46,892 bases of DNA, taken from Verrucomicrobiota bacterium (GTDB taxonomy: Bacteria; Verrucomicrobiota; Verrucomicrobiia; Limisphaerales; CAIMTB01). Below the pieces are notes generated by a model. The model searched no databases. It was given only the letters and a program-made list of their open reading frames with translations, and had not been told where the DNA came from. The first letter of the stretch is position 1. Each line of letters opens with the position of its first letter. The stretch lies in contig CAUJJW010000270.1 of assembly GCA_963205105.1 (NCBI GenBank), positions 1-46,892 of the forward strand, read 5' to 3'. Below are positions 8,486-17,309 of the stretch, one piece after another. Both the position numbers and the translations under genes were made by a program.

Positions 8486-10363
8486 TCAGAAGGCGAAGCA
8501 GTCGCAGCCGAGGCCGAAGAATTCAGCGTACCGCCCACGGGACGACTCGGCAGCGGCGAACATCTGCCGCAGGGCATGACCGCAACCGTGCTGATGACAC
8601 GTGGCATCATGCGTGTGCGGCGGCATCGGAACGCCCGCCCTCGCCGCTTTCCGGGCGTCGAGCGGTGCCCCATACCCGCCGAAGACACTCACTGGCGACC
8701 ACTCCGGCAACACCGGTATCGCCGCCGGGCCGTGTGGGGCAAATTCCTCGGTCGCATGCACGATCCGTCCATCCACCACGGTGAGCACGGATTCAATCCT
8801 CTGGATCTCGTCGTCGGCCACCTGGAAGTAGTCGGCGGTGAGCGCCGTTAGGTCCGCCAACTGGCCGGGCGCAAGGCGTCCCTTCTTGCCGGCTTCGCCG
8901 GAGAACCAGCTGCTGCCCTCGGTGTACAGCCTCAAGGCTTCCTCGCGGCTGAGACAGTTCGCATCCGGGTACATGGCGACCCCGCCCACGGTGCGTCCGG
9001 TCGTGAGCCAGTACAACGACACCCAGGGATTGTAACTGGCCACCCGGGTGGCGTCCGTGCCCGCACCGACCGGGATGCCGAGTTCCAGCATCCGCCTCAC
9101 CGGCGGTGTGCGTTCCGCCGCAGCCCTGCCGTAGCGTTCCATGAAGTATTCACCCTGGAATGCCATGCGGTGCTGAACAGCGATCCCCCCGCCCAGCGCC
9201 TTCACGCGTTCGAGGTTGCGGTCGGAGATCGTCTCGCAATGGTCGAAGAACCAATTCAGGCCGGTGAACGGCACCTCGCGGTTCACCTGCTCAAACACGT
9301 TGAGGAAGCGGGTGATGCTCTCGTCGTACGTGGCGTGCAGACGGAACGGCCACCGGTTGGCGGCGAGCAATGAAACCACCTCGTGCAACTCACCTTCGAG
9401 CGAGGAAGCGAGCTCGGGGCGTGGCTCCAGGAAGTCTTCGAAGTCCGCGGCGCCGAACACGAGCATTTCACCCGCGCCATTGCATCGCAGGAAGTCATCG
9501 CCCTTCCCGGGCCCGGTCATGCGAATCCAGCGTGCGAAGTCGTCCCGTTCCTGTTTCGGCTTTTGGGTGAACAGATTGTAGGCGATGCGAAGCGTCAACT
9601 CGCCGCGTCGGTGCAGATCTTCAATGACGGCGTAATCTTCCGGGTAGTTCTGAAACCCGCCTCCGGCGTCGATGATGCTGGTGAGACCGAGCCGGTTCAG
9701 TTCCCGCATGAAATGCCGGGTGGAGTTTGCCTGATGCTCGGGCGGCAGCTTGGGTCCCTTGGCCAGCGTGGCATAGAGGAGGGTTGCGTTCGGACGGGCG
9801 ATGAGCAGGCCGGTGGGGTGGCCCTGGGAATCGCGCTGGATCTCACCGCCCGGTGGATGAGGTGTGTCCTTGGTGTACCCGCATGCGCGCAGCGCCGCAC
9901 GATTCAGCAGCGCACGGCAGTACAGGTGGAGAATGAACACCGGCGTCTCGGGCGCAGCGGCATTGATCTCCTCCAGGGTCGGCATCCGGCGTTCGGCAAA
10001 CTGAAACTCGCTCCACCCACCGACCACGCGCACCCATTGGCCCGGGGGCGTGCGGAGCGCCTGTTCCTTCAGCATGCGCAAGCCATCCGCCAGCGACGGA
10101 ACGCCGTCCCAGCGCAATTCCATGTTGTAGTTCAATCCCCCACGGATGACGTGCAGGTGGGAGTCGTTGAGGCCGGGAATGACACGCCTCCCCCGCAGAT
10201 CGATCACCTTCGTCTGCGGGCCAAGGTGCGCATCCCCGGCAAGATCCACTCCCAGAATGCGCCCCCCTTTCACGGCGAGACTCCGCGCCTCGGGATGGGC
10301 AGGGTCGAGGGTGGTAATGCGGCCGTTGTTCAGAATGAGGTCGGCTTGATGTGAGGCATTCAT
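8486..10363 (-). CDS. YtcJ-like amidohydrolase
   Basis: A 625-residue metal-dependent amidohydrolase of the YtcJ/exoenzyme-regulatory type. Residues near 60 give PGLNDSHLHV, the HxH metal pair. GLTSIIDAGGG and the later HCETISDR and GAGTDATR blocks are the further active-site strands. The C-terminal 60 residues are unusual: they contain HTHDATCHQHGCGH and end in GCDCFAF, a His/Cys-rich tail that could bind an additional metal. The ATG at 10363 overlaps the stop of the preceding monooxygenase-like gene (ATGA) and has a GGAAGAAG site upstream. Substrate is unknown; family members act on N-acyl or heterocyclic amides. No signal peptide is visible. Confidence 0.87.
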   Translation of the reverse strand: MNASHQADLILNNGRITTLDPAHPEARSLAVKGGRILGVDLAGDAHLGPQTKVIDLRGRRVIPGLNDSHLHVIRGGLNYNMELRWDGVPSLADGLRMLKEQALRTPPGQWVRVVGGWSEFQFAERRMPTLEEINAAAPETPVFILHLYCRALLNRAALRACGYTKDTPHPPGGEIQRDSQGHPTGLLIARPNATLLYATLAKGPKLPPEHQANSTRHFMRELNRLGLTSIIDAGGGFQNYPEDYAVIEDLHRRGELTLRIAYNLFTQKPKQERDDFARWIRMTGPGKGDDFLRCNGAGEMLVFGAADFEDFLEPRPELASSLEGELHEVVSLLAANRWPFRLHATYDESITRFLNVFEQVNREVPFTGLNWFFDHCETISDRNLERVKALGGGIAVQHRMAFQGEYFMERYGRAAAERTPPVRRMLELGIPVGAGTDATRVASYNPWVSLYWLTTGRTVGGVAMYPDANCLSREEALRLYTEGSSWFSGEAGKKGRLAPGQLADLTALTADYFQVADDEIQRIESVLTVVDGRIVHATEEFAPHGPAAIPVLPEWSPVSVFGGYGAPLDARKAARAGVPMPPHTHDATCHQHGCGHALRQMFAAAESSRGRYAEFFGLGCDCFAF

Positions 10364-10905
10364 GGGAATTTCTTCTTCCGGGGATGCAGCCAGGGGCGCA
10401 GAACGCGTGTGACCAGCGGCATCACCACCCAGGTCAGGAGAACGACCATGCAGGCGTTGAACACGGCGCCGCGAAGCAAGAAGGGCAGCCCAGCGAGAAC
10501 CGGGCCGAGGGTCAGGGTCAGGATCGTGGCCACCGGAAACACGCCCGCCAGCGTGGCGAGGGCCATCTTCCATTTTGGCGGCGGCCCATCGGGCGAACGG
10601 AACCATGCTTCCAGGCCGTGCAGAGGTCTCAGCGTCCAGGAACCGGATTCCGTCAGGGGCTCGCACTTCGCCTCCCAAGCCTTGAAGAGCGGGGAGGCGT
10701 AGAAGGCATCCCGCTCTTTTTCGTCGGCAAAGGTGCGCAGGATGCCGAATTCCCGCGTGTCCGACCCGGGGGACGGCACGATCATGGTCGCCCCGAGCAC
10801 ACCGCCGTGTGCAAAGGATTCCCGGAAGAACTGCCGCAGGGCTTCCTGAAACATGGCTTCGCTTCCCGGCCGCACGCGGCGCGTGATGGCAACATGAATG
10901 GGCAT
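10360..10905 (-). CDS. antibiotic-biosynthesis-monooxygenase-domain membrane protein
   Basis: A 181-residue protein. Residues 1-95 have the ABM ferredoxin-like fold pattern (IHVAITRRVRPGSE, then FGILRTFADEKERDAFYASP). Residues about 112-170 form two transmembrane helices and a basic tail, the common architecture of ABM proteins anchored in the inner membrane. Cofactor-free oxygenases and electron-handling proteins occur in this fold; activity here is inferred only. The start ATG at 10905 has GGAGG five bases upstream, and a longer frame is open but lacks such a site. The last four bases overlap the amidohydrolase start, so both are probably translated together. Confidence 0.82.
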   Translation of the reverse strand: MPIHVAITRRVRPGSEAMFQEALRQFFRESFAHGGVLGATMIVPSPGSDTREFGILRTFADEKERDAFYASPLFKAWEAKCEPLTESGSWTLRPLHGLEAWFRSPDGPPPKWKMALATLAGVFPVATILTLTLGPVLAGLPFLLRGAVFNACMVVLLTWVVMPLVTRVLRPWLHPRKKKFP

Positions 10906-10927
10906 GAATCCTCCGGGAACCATCCCC

Positions 10928-10959
10928 GCGACCCGCGGTGGCCAAGCGCCACGGGTCGC
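10928..10959. other. hairpin in gap before monooxygenase-like gene
   Basis: GCGACCCG and CGGGTCGC form an 8-bp stem, extended by four more pairs after one mismatch. It lies in the 82-nt gap between the isochorismatase-like stop and the ABM ribosome site. It has no T-run, so it is more likely an mRNA processing or spacing structure than a terminator. Confidence 0.3.
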
Positions 10960-10987
10960 AGGGTGGTGGGACAACGGTGATGCGATC

Positions 10988-11665
10988 TCAGTGCTTCCCC
11001 TTGCCGGGGACGATCTGAGGGGTTGTGGCCGACTGCGGCGCCTTGTGAACCAGGGTGTAGGCGTACTCGACCCCGGAACCGTAGGCTCCACCCTGCTGCT
11101 TGATGATCTTCATCAACGCGTCGTAGTGGTCGCGCCGCGCCCAGTCGCGCTGCCATTCCAGGAGCGCGGCGATCGTCGTCAACCGCACCGCCCCGGCCTG
11201 AACCATGCGCGACAGGGCCGCGTCATGAGCCACCTGGGAAGTCGCGCCGCAACAGTCCTCCACCACATAGACGTTGTAGCCTGCTCCCAGCATTTCGATG
11301 GCCGGCCACGCAACGCACACCTCGGTCCACAGTCCGGTCAGGAGGATGTTCTTCCTTCCGGTGGCCTCGATGGCCTTGCGGAAGCCCGCGTCATCCCATG
11401 AGTTCATCGAGGTGCGCTCAATCACTTCCTTGCCGGGAAAGACATCGAGCAGCTGGGGCCAGACGTAGCCGCTGAACGATTCCGTTTCCACGGAGGTCAG
11501 AACGGCGGGCACCTGGAATTCCTTCGCAACCCTGGCGAGCAGCGTCACGTTGTTGATCAGTGCGGCCCGGTCGATGTTGGCCACACCAAAGGTCATCTGC
11601 GGCTGGTGGTCGATGAACACCACGGCGCTGTCCTGGGCGGTGTAGAGTTTGTGATAGTTGGGCAT
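10988..11665 (-). CDS. isochorismatase-family hydrolase, YcaC-like
   Basis: A 225-residue cysteine hydrolase of the isochorismatase superfamily. The catalytic aspartate is D19 in VVFIDHQ and the nucleophile is C117 in TGLWTEVCV, both at the standard distances. It resembles YcaC-type hydrolases, whose substrate is unknown. The ATG at 11665 matches the family start; an upstream in-frame extension is Thr/Ser-rich and not conserved-looking. On the minus strand it follows the alpha/beta hydrolase after 108 bp and precedes the ABM and amidohydrolase genes. The set looks like a detoxification or small-molecule turnover operon. Confidence 0.9.
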   Translation of the reverse strand: MPNYHKLYTAQDSAVVFIDHQPQMTFGVANIDRAALINNVTLLARVAKEFQVPAVLTSVETESFSGYVWPQLLDVFPGKEVIERTSMNSWDDAGFRKAIEATGRKNILLTGLWTEVCVAWPAIEMLGAGYNVYVVEDCCGATSQVAHDAALSRMVQAGAVRLTTIAALLEWQRDWARRDHYDALMKIIKQQGGAYGSGVEYAYTLVHKAPQSATTPQIVPGKGKH

Positions 11666-11773
11666 GGTTGTTTCGGATGTTTTGGTTGTCGTGTTGGAGT
11701 CAAAATGCGGGCGCAGGCGAACGGCTCGCGAGGAATCCGGCGCGATTTTCGCACGAGCCATCCAGGACCCGGT

Positions 11774-12604
11774 TCAGGACTTCGCGAACGTCAGAAGATC
11801 CTGGTTGAGCGTCTCGCGACTGGTGTCGCCCAAGCTGTGGGAACCCCCAGGATAAATCTTGAGCACGGAACCTTTCACCAGCTTCGCGGCGAGCCGGGCC
11901 GAGGCATCGATCGGAACGATCTGATCGTCGTCGCCATGCAGAATCAACGTCGGCACGTCGAACTTCCGAAGGTCCCCGGTGAAATCGGTCTCCGAGAAGG
12001 CCTGGATGCAGTCGTAGGCGTTCTTGTGGCCCGACATCATGCCCTGCATCCACCAGGATTGGATGAGACCTTGCGAGGCCTTGGCCCCGGGCCGGTTGAA
12101 GTTGAAGAAGGGCCCACTGGCCACTTCCAGGAAGAACTGGGACCGGTCCTGGAGATACGCCTTCCGGAATCCGTCGAAGACCTCGATGGGCAGACCACCC
12201 GGGTTGGCCTCCGTCCGCAGCATGATGGGGGGCACGGCGCCCATCAAAACCGCCCGGGCCACCCGCCGGGTGCCGTGCCGGCCGATGAAGCGGGCAACCT
12301 CACCACCGCCGGTCGAATGGCCAACCATGGTTACCTGCCGCAGATCGAGTTTCTCGAAGAGCTCAGCCAAATCGTCGGCGTACTGGTCCATGTGATTGCC
12401 GTCCCACGGCTGACTCGAACGTCCGTGGCCGCGACGGTCGTGGGCAATGCACCGGAAACCATGCGACGCGAGGTGAAACATCTGGGGGTCCCAGGCGTCG
12501 GCGGAAAGCGGCCAGCCGTGACTGAAGGTGACGACCGGGCCGTTTTTCGGGCCCCAGTCCTTGAAGTAGATCGTGGTGCCGTCGCGTGTCGTGATGGTGT
12601 TCAT
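11774..12604 (-). CDS. alpha/beta hydrolase, non-heme haloperoxidase type
   Basis: A 276-residue alpha/beta hydrolase. HGWPLSADAW supplies the oxyanion region, S97 in GHSTGG is the nucleophile, and GDDDQIVP and GGSHSL carry the acid and histidine of the triad. The wording is that of cofactor-free chloroperoxidases/esterases, which hydrolyse esters and can perform perhydrolysis. It is cytoplasmic. Start is the ATG at 12604 with no clear ribosome site. It is the first gene of the four-enzyme minus-strand cluster, 206 bp downstream of the ECF sigma factor gene on the same strand. Confidence 0.9.
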   Translation of the reverse strand: MNTITTRDGTTIYFKDWGPKNGPVVTFSHGWPLSADAWDPQMFHLASHGFRCIAHDRRGHGRSSQPWDGNHMDQYADDLAELFEKLDLRQVTMVGHSTGGGEVARFIGRHGTRRVARAVLMGAVPPIMLRTEANPGGLPIEVFDGFRKAYLQDRSQFFLEVASGPFFNFNRPGAKASQGLIQSWWMQGMMSGHKNAYDCIQAFSETDFTGDLRKFDVPTLILHGDDDQIVPIDASARLAAKLVKGSVLKIYPGGSHSLGDTSRETLNQDLLTFAKS

Positions 12605-12810
12605 GGTCGGATCCGTTGTGCGTGAGGTTGGGGGTTGGAGGTTGGAAGTGGTCGTGTCCGAAAGGGTGCTTCTCCGCCTTTTCCCAGGCCATCGGCCCCA
12701 GGGCTTTCGTGTCGATTCGAAGCGCAGATCCTCGCCGTCACACAGGGAGAAGCGAAATCCCAGGACGAAAAGGTCAACGCACTCTGTGACAATGGGGCAA
12801 CGGGGAGCGG

Positions 12811-13365
12811 TTATGCGCCCCGGATTTCGTGAAAGAGCCACGCCCGGGAAAAGGTCCAATGGTTCTTCACGGTGGAGACCGACAGGTCGAGCAGTTGTGC
12901 GGTTTCCTCGTTGGTCAGCCCGGCGAAGTACCGGAGCTTCACGACTTGAGCCTGGAGGGGGTGATCGCGGGTCAACTTTTCGAGGGCGTCGTTCACCGCC
13001 AATAGCTGGTCGTCGTCGTCGGGGGCCACCAGATTGCACTCGTCCAGGTCCACGCGCTCCATGTCGCCACCATGCCGCCGGGCACGACGGCGTCGCGCGC
13101 GATCAATCAGGATACGGCGCATGGCCTCGGCGGCTGCGTGGAAGAAATGCGCGCGGTTGGCAAACCTCCGCCCCTCGTTGCCCATCAAGCGCAGCCAGGC
13201 TTCATGCACCAGGGCCGTGGGTTGCAGGGTCTGCCCAGGGGCCTCCTGTGCCAGCTTGTGCGTCGCCAGCCGTCGCAGTTCCTCGTAGACCAGCGAGAGG
13301 AAGGACTCGGCGGCGGGACTGTCGCCGCGTTCAACCGCACCGAGCAGGAGTGTGGCGTCATTCAT
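12811..13365 (-). CDS. ECF-type RNA polymerase sigma factor (SigZ/TIGR02999 style)
   Basis: A 184-residue sigma-70-family factor. Region 2 is seen in VYEELRRLATHKLAQE and TALVHEAWLRL, followed by the RRILIDRARRRRARRHGG block. Region 4 is a helix-turn-helix around LTNEETAQLLDLSVSTVKNHW. The wording is that of the ECF group commonly found beside Ser/Thr kinases in Planctomycetes and Verrucomicrobia. It begins 75 bp after the stop of the kinase-TPR gene on the same strand, so the two probably form one transcription unit; the kinase may gate its activity. Target promoters are unknown; the downstream enzyme cluster is a candidate. Confidence 0.92.
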   Translation of the reverse strand: MNDATLLLGAVERGDSPAAESFLSLVYEELRRLATHKLAQEAPGQTLQPTALVHEAWLRLMGNEGRRFANRAHFFHAAAEAMRRILIDRARRRRARRHGGDMERVDLDECNLVAPDDDDQLLAVNDALEKLTRDHPLQAQVVKLRYFAGLTNEETAQLLDLSVSTVKNHWTFSRAWLFHEIRGA

Positions 13366-13440
13366 GGATGGGTCGGCAAAAGCCGCGATGAACGGGAGTA
13401 TAGGCGCAACTTAACAATGAACAACGCCTGGTCTTGGGGT

Positions 13441-16400
13441 TCAGGGCGTGTTGGAGAGAACGCCCGTGGGTGCCCCGAAGATCCGGGTGCAGGCTTCCTC
13501 GATCAGGACCCGTCCGATGAGCCAGGCGACCCAGGACCCCCGGATCCGGCCGGCATCGCGTCCCGGGACGATCTCGTTCGACACCGCGATTCCCTGGGCC
13601 AAGGAGGCGCGAGCCTGGTCCTCCTGCCCCAGCTGATGGCGGGCCATCGCCAGGACAGCGTGCGCCTGGGTTCTGGAGAAGGCATCGCCGCTGCTCAGCG
13701 TTTTGGTCGCCCATTCGACGGCCGACTCGAATCGCCCCCGGCGGTATTCGGACAGGGCTTTGACCGCTTCGGAGTAGGGCATCGGCGTCGTGGGCACGTC
13801 GTGCGCCAGGGCCTTTTCCGTCAGTCGGTCGACCCGACCGAAGTCCACCCCGGGATCCGGCAGGAGCAGGCACGCTCCGGCCATGCGTTCGGCCACATAC
13901 GAATCCGTTGTGTCCACAAACCGAGCCAGAATCTGGTGGCACAGCCGCTGATAGGCGGATCGATCGCCGACCGCCGCCAGGAGGGAGGCGAGCGTGTGGA
14001 AGCGGTAGTGTTCCTGGGGTTGGTACTCGATGAGCCGAGAGGCGTGGTCGACCGCCTCCCGCCAACGCCCCAGGCGGCCCAAAAGGTCCACTTTCAGGAC
14101 CAGAAGCCCGGTGCTGGAACGCTGGCGGATGAGCGCCGGGGAAAGCGCCTCGTTCAGAACGGTCTCCGCTTCGGCATGCTTCGCCTGCGCCACCAGCACC
14201 CGGACAAGACCCTCCACCACGTCCAGGGGCGGCGTTGATTCCTCGCCCGCCTGCCGGCGCCGCGAACTCACAACCTCCCGATAAGCCGCCTCGGCCCCCG
14301 ACCACTGCCCGTCCTGTTCCAGGGTGGCGCCAAGTCCCTGAAGGGTGGCCACCACGTCGGGATGATCGTTCCCCAGCAATTGGCGCTGGATGGACAGCGC
14401 AGCATTCAGGACCGCATGCGATTCACCGAGATTTCCACGCCGCCGCAGGCGCTCACCCTGAATGTAGATGGATTTGGCCACTTCCGGATGACGATCCCCC
14501 AAGACTTGATGCTGGATGCCGAATGCTTCCGTCTCGAGTGCGGCAGCCTCCTCGGACTCGCCTCCCAGAACCCATGCCAAATCGGCCAGCGCCGACGCCA
14601 CCAACGGGTGGTCGCCGTCCAGCAACCGGCGGCGGATGGCCAGCATCTCGCGGACGGCGGCTTCAGCCTCCGCCTGCATGCCGCGATCCCGCAGGACAAT
14701 GCCCAGGTTGCGAAGGGAATCGGCGACGTCCAGGTGCTCGTTGCCAAACTGTTGTCTTCGGATGGCGAGACCCTGCCGCGTCAGCGATTCGGCTTCGGCC
14801 AGCCGCTGCTGGCGTCGATACACGGCACCCAACTGATTGAGCGTGGCCGCCACGTCCGCGTGCTGGTTGCCGTGAAGTCGCTGACGGATGGCCAGCGCCT
14901 CCCGGTAGGCGGTTTCCGCCTCGGCCAACTTGCGCAGCTTCCACAGCGCCATACCCAGATCCTGCAAGGCCGAGGCGGTTTCTGCGCTTTCCGAACCGGT
15001 CGTCGACCGCCAGAGCGCCAAGGCGGCCTGCGCCATGGCCTCGGCGCCTTCGTAGTTGCCGACCTCAACATGGAGACGGGCGATGAGGCTGCGCATCTCC
15101 GCTTCCATGGCCGGATGTTCACCCATCTGCCTGCCCAACTGTTCCGAGGTCTTGTCGAGGATTTCACGGAGCATCGCGGTGTCGCGTCCGCGGGCGACGG
15201 AGGGCCCCACACCTTCCAACATGCTCTTGAGGAACTGGGTGACTTGCCGGCTCTTGAGTTCGTCCCGCTGCGATTTCCGAAGCGCCTCGCGTTCCTTGGT
15301 CCAAGCGACCCCCACCACCACCAGGCTTGCGATCAGAAGTACGGCGATGATGCCTATGGCGCTGAACAGAAGCTGGTTCCGCAGGAAGGCTTTCTGAAGC
15401 CGGTACAGACGGCTGGGCGGCCTGGCCAGAACCGTCTCCTGCGCCAGGAAGCGCTGCACGTCCAGCGCAAGGCCGTTCGCGGTCTCGTAGCGGCGCGTTC
15501 GGTCCTTCTCCAGCGCCTTCATCACGATCCAATCCAGGTCGCCACGCACCGACCGGATGAGCAGAGGGGGCTCGGACCGGCGATGCCGGGCCACGGTGGT
15601 CAAGTCGTCCGCCGCCATCGTGCTCAACCGGGTGGAAGGCCGAGCCGGTTCTTGCTCGCGAATCACACGCCGCACCTCGTCGAGACCCGCCTCCAGCAGT
15701 CGACCGGCGTCGAAGGGCGTGGAGCCGGTGAGCAACTCGTAAAGCAGGACGCCCAGACTGTAGATGTCGCTGCGTGTGTCGACGTCCACCTGGGCGAACG
15801 CCGCCTGTTCGGGACTCATGTAGGCCGGGGTGCCGATGAGCATCTCGAACGCCGTGAACAGCGTCTTGTCGGTCAGCCGTTGATTCGTGGTCGCCTTGGC
15901 GATGCCAAAATCGATCACCACCGGCAGGTCGTCGCCCTCCAACGTTTTCGTGACCAGAACATTGGAGGGCTTGATGTCCCGATGAATGATGCCCTTCTGA
16001 TGCGCGTGCTGAACCGCCCGGCAAACCTGGGCAAACAGCGTGAGCCGATCCGCCGTCGTCAGCGCGTTTTGGTCGCAGTAGTCGGTGATCCTGATGCCAC
16101 GGATCAGTTCCATCACGAAGTAGGGTCGCCCCGACTCCGTGGCCCCGGCATCGAACACCTTGGCGATGTTCGGATGATCCATCAGCGCGAGCGCCTGTCG
16201 CTCGGCTTCAAACCGGGCGATGACGTTCCGGGTGTCCATGCCCGGCTTGATGATCTTCAGAGCCACCCGCCGCCGCACCGGCTCGTCCTGTTCGGCCATG
16301 AAGACGACCCCACAACCCCCTTCCCCGATCTGCTGAAGCAGCTTGTACCGGCCAATGCGGTCCCCTGGCTTTTCGCCCAGCGCCTCTCCTCGCCCATTCA

Positions 16401-16593
16401 GGATCCCGCGCGGGTGCGGGGACTCCTCCAGGAAGTCGCCCACCCGCTCGCTGGCCCGCAGCAATTCCTCGATGCGGCGGCGCAATTCCTCCTCCCCGGC
16501 GCAAGCCTGTTCGAGATAAGCGCCACGCTGCTCGGCAGGCAAACGAAGCGCCTCCGCGAACACCGCCGCCTCACGTTCGCGCCAATCACTCAT
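13441..16593 (-). CDS. membrane Ser/Thr protein kinase with C-terminal TPR array
   Basis: A 1050-residue protein. Residues 83-350 are a Hanks-type kinase: glycine loop IGEGGCGVV, catalytic lysine K113, H204-R-D206, N211 and D228-F-G230, then GTPAYMSPEQ. A transmembrane helix spans about 409-431. The remaining 600 residues are tetratricopeptide repeats of the AEAxYREALAIRRxxxGxxHPxVAxxL type, placed on the far side of the membrane. The ATG at 16593 begins MSDWRERE, the usual start of this family; upstream frame is open but basic and non-conserved. The sigma factor follows 75 bp later. A TATACT -10-like box on the minus strand at 16765-16770 could serve this gene, but I see no good -35. Confidence 0.93.
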   Translation of the reverse strand: MSDWREREAAVFAEALRLPAEQRGAYLEQACAGEEELRRRIEELLRASERVGDFLEESPHPRGILNGRGEALGEKPGDRIGRYKLLQQIGEGGCGVVFMAEQDEPVRRRVALKIIKPGMDTRNVIARFEAERQALALMDHPNIAKVFDAGATESGRPYFVMELIRGIRITDYCDQNALTTADRLTLFAQVCRAVQHAHQKGIIHRDIKPSNVLVTKTLEGDDLPVVIDFGIAKATTNQRLTDKTLFTAFEMLIGTPAYMSPEQAAFAQVDVDTRSDIYSLGVLLYELLTGSTPFDAGRLLEAGLDEVRRVIREQEPARPSTRLSTMAADDLTTVARHRRSEPPLLIRSVRGDLDWIVMKALEKDRTRRYETANGLALDVQRFLAQETVLARPPSRLYRLQKAFLRNQLLFSAIGIIAVLLIASLVVVGVAWTKEREALRKSQRDELKSRQVTQFLKSMLEGVGPSVARGRDTAMLREILDKTSEQLGRQMGEHPAMEAEMRSLIARLHVEVGNYEGAEAMAQAALALWRSTTGSESAETASALQDLGMALWKLRKLAEAETAYREALAIRQRLHGNQHADVAATLNQLGAVYRRQQRLAEAESLTRQGLAIRRQQFGNEHLDVADSLRNLGIVLRDRGMQAEAEAAVREMLAIRRRLLDGDHPLVASALADLAWVLGGESEEAAALETEAFGIQHQVLGDRHPEVAKSIYIQGERLRRRGNLGESHAVLNAALSIQRQLLGNDHPDVVATLQGLGATLEQDGQWSGAEAAYREVVSSRRRQAGEESTPPLDVVEGLVRVLVAQAKHAEAETVLNEALSPALIRQRSSTGLLVLKVDLLGRLGRWREAVDHASRLIEYQPQEHYRFHTLASLLAAVGDRSAYQRLCHQILARFVDTTDSYVAERMAGACLLLPDPGVDFGRVDRLTEKALAHDVPTTPMPYSEAVKALSEYRRGRFESAVEWATKTLSSGDAFSRTQAHAVLAMARHQLGQEDQARASLAQGIAVSNEIVPGRDAGRIRGSWVAWLIGRVLIEEACTRIFGAPTGVLSNTP

Positions 16594-16890
16594 GCGATGC
16601 TCGGAATGGTTCAGCCTCAAGCGGCCAGGCACGGCGACGCGACGGACCCGCGGCGCGAAAACGTCGCGGACCCTTCGCGACAGGCCCATGGCCACCCCCG
16701 CGCATGGCCGCGCCAGGATCGTCTTCCCGCGTCGTTCGAACCCCGGGGTCCATCAGGCTCCCCCAGTATAGCGAGATTCCGTTCCCGAAAGGCCAAAGCT
16801 TTCTCGCCTTCCCCGGAAACAGAGACCAACCCTGAACCTCTCGCCAGGACCCGCACTTCGCCGGCCCGCCAACTCCACCCTTGACCTTCG

Positions 16891-16904
16891 GTGACATCTG
16901 TCGC
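16891..16904. promoter_or_regulatory. BlaI/CopY-type operator candidate, site 1
   Basis: GTGACATCTGTCGC contains GACA-TC-TGTC, the ACAnnTGT core bound by BlaI/MecI/CopY repressors. It lies 30 bp before the BlaI-like GTG start, just downstream of a TTGACC -35-like hexamer, where bound repressor would block transcription. Confidence 0.5.
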
Positions 16905-16912
16905 CATCTTAC

Positions 16913-16928
16913 GGCGTCAATTGTCGCC
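16913..16928. promoter_or_regulatory. BlaI/CopY-type operator candidate, site 2
   Basis: GGCGTCAATTGTCGCC is a near-perfect 16-bp palindrome (one mismatched pair). It shares TGTCGCCA with site 1 as a direct repeat 24 bp apart. It ends five bases before the GTG start, so it also overlaps the translation start region. Confidence 0.45.
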
Positions 16929-16933
16929 AACCC

Positions 16934-17308
16934 GTGAAAGCTCCCCTCCGCATTTCCCCGTCCGAACGCGATGTTCTCGCGGTTCTTTGGAAGAACGCCC
17001 CGCTCACCACCGCCGAGATCGTGGAGGTCCTGTCGGCGTCCAAGGGCTGGAGTCGTGGCACCACCCGCACGCTGCTGGCCCGCCTGGTTCGCAAGAAGGC
17101 GGTCGGTTGCCGCCTGGACGGGCATCGGCACTTGTACCGTCCCCTGATCGCCGAGGACACCTGCGTGCGACAGGAGAGCCGCACCTTCCTGCAGCGGGTG
17201 TTTGGCGGCGAATCCGCTGACATGCTGCTCACCTTGGTGGAGGAAACAAAGCTCACCCCGGAACAGATCCAGCGGTTCCGCGACATCCTGGATCGGAAGG
17301 AGCCATGA
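16934..17308 (+). CDS. BlaI/MecI-family transcriptional repressor
   Basis: A 124-residue protein with the winged-helix N-terminal domain of penicillinase repressors (ISPSERDVLAVLWKNAPLTTAEIVEVL, then WSRGTTRTLLARLVRKKAV) and a short dimerisation tail (LLTLVEETKLTPEQIQRFRDIL). In the family, a membrane M56 metallopeptidase triggers cleavage or release of this repressor; the M56 gene begins one base after this stop. Start is a GTG at 16934. Two dyads with the family's ACAnnTGT pattern sit directly upstream, suggesting autoregulation. No beta-lactamase is adjacent, so the target is probably the operon itself or distant genes. Confidence 0.93.
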   Translation: MKAPLRISPSERDVLAVLWKNAPLTTAEIVEVLSASKGWSRGTTRTLLARLVRKKAVGCRLDGHRHLYRPLIAEDTCVRQESRTFLQRVFGGESADMLLTLVEETKLTPEQIQRFRDILDRKEP

Positions 17309-17309
17309 C

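Larger units (their letters stand above)
16594..16933. other. divergent intergenic region, kinase / BlaI-like
   Basis: A 340-bp gap between divergent starts. The kinase side holds GC-rich short palindromes and a TATACT -10-like box at 16765-16770 (minus). The other side holds TTGACC at 16881-16886 and the two dyads described next. No further gene is supported. Confidence 0.5.

Noticed and set aside
14362..16884. An 840-residue open frame on the plus strand
   Set aside because: It is antisense to the kinase-TPR gene and has no recognisable domain, being rich in His/Arg/Gln as shadow frames are.
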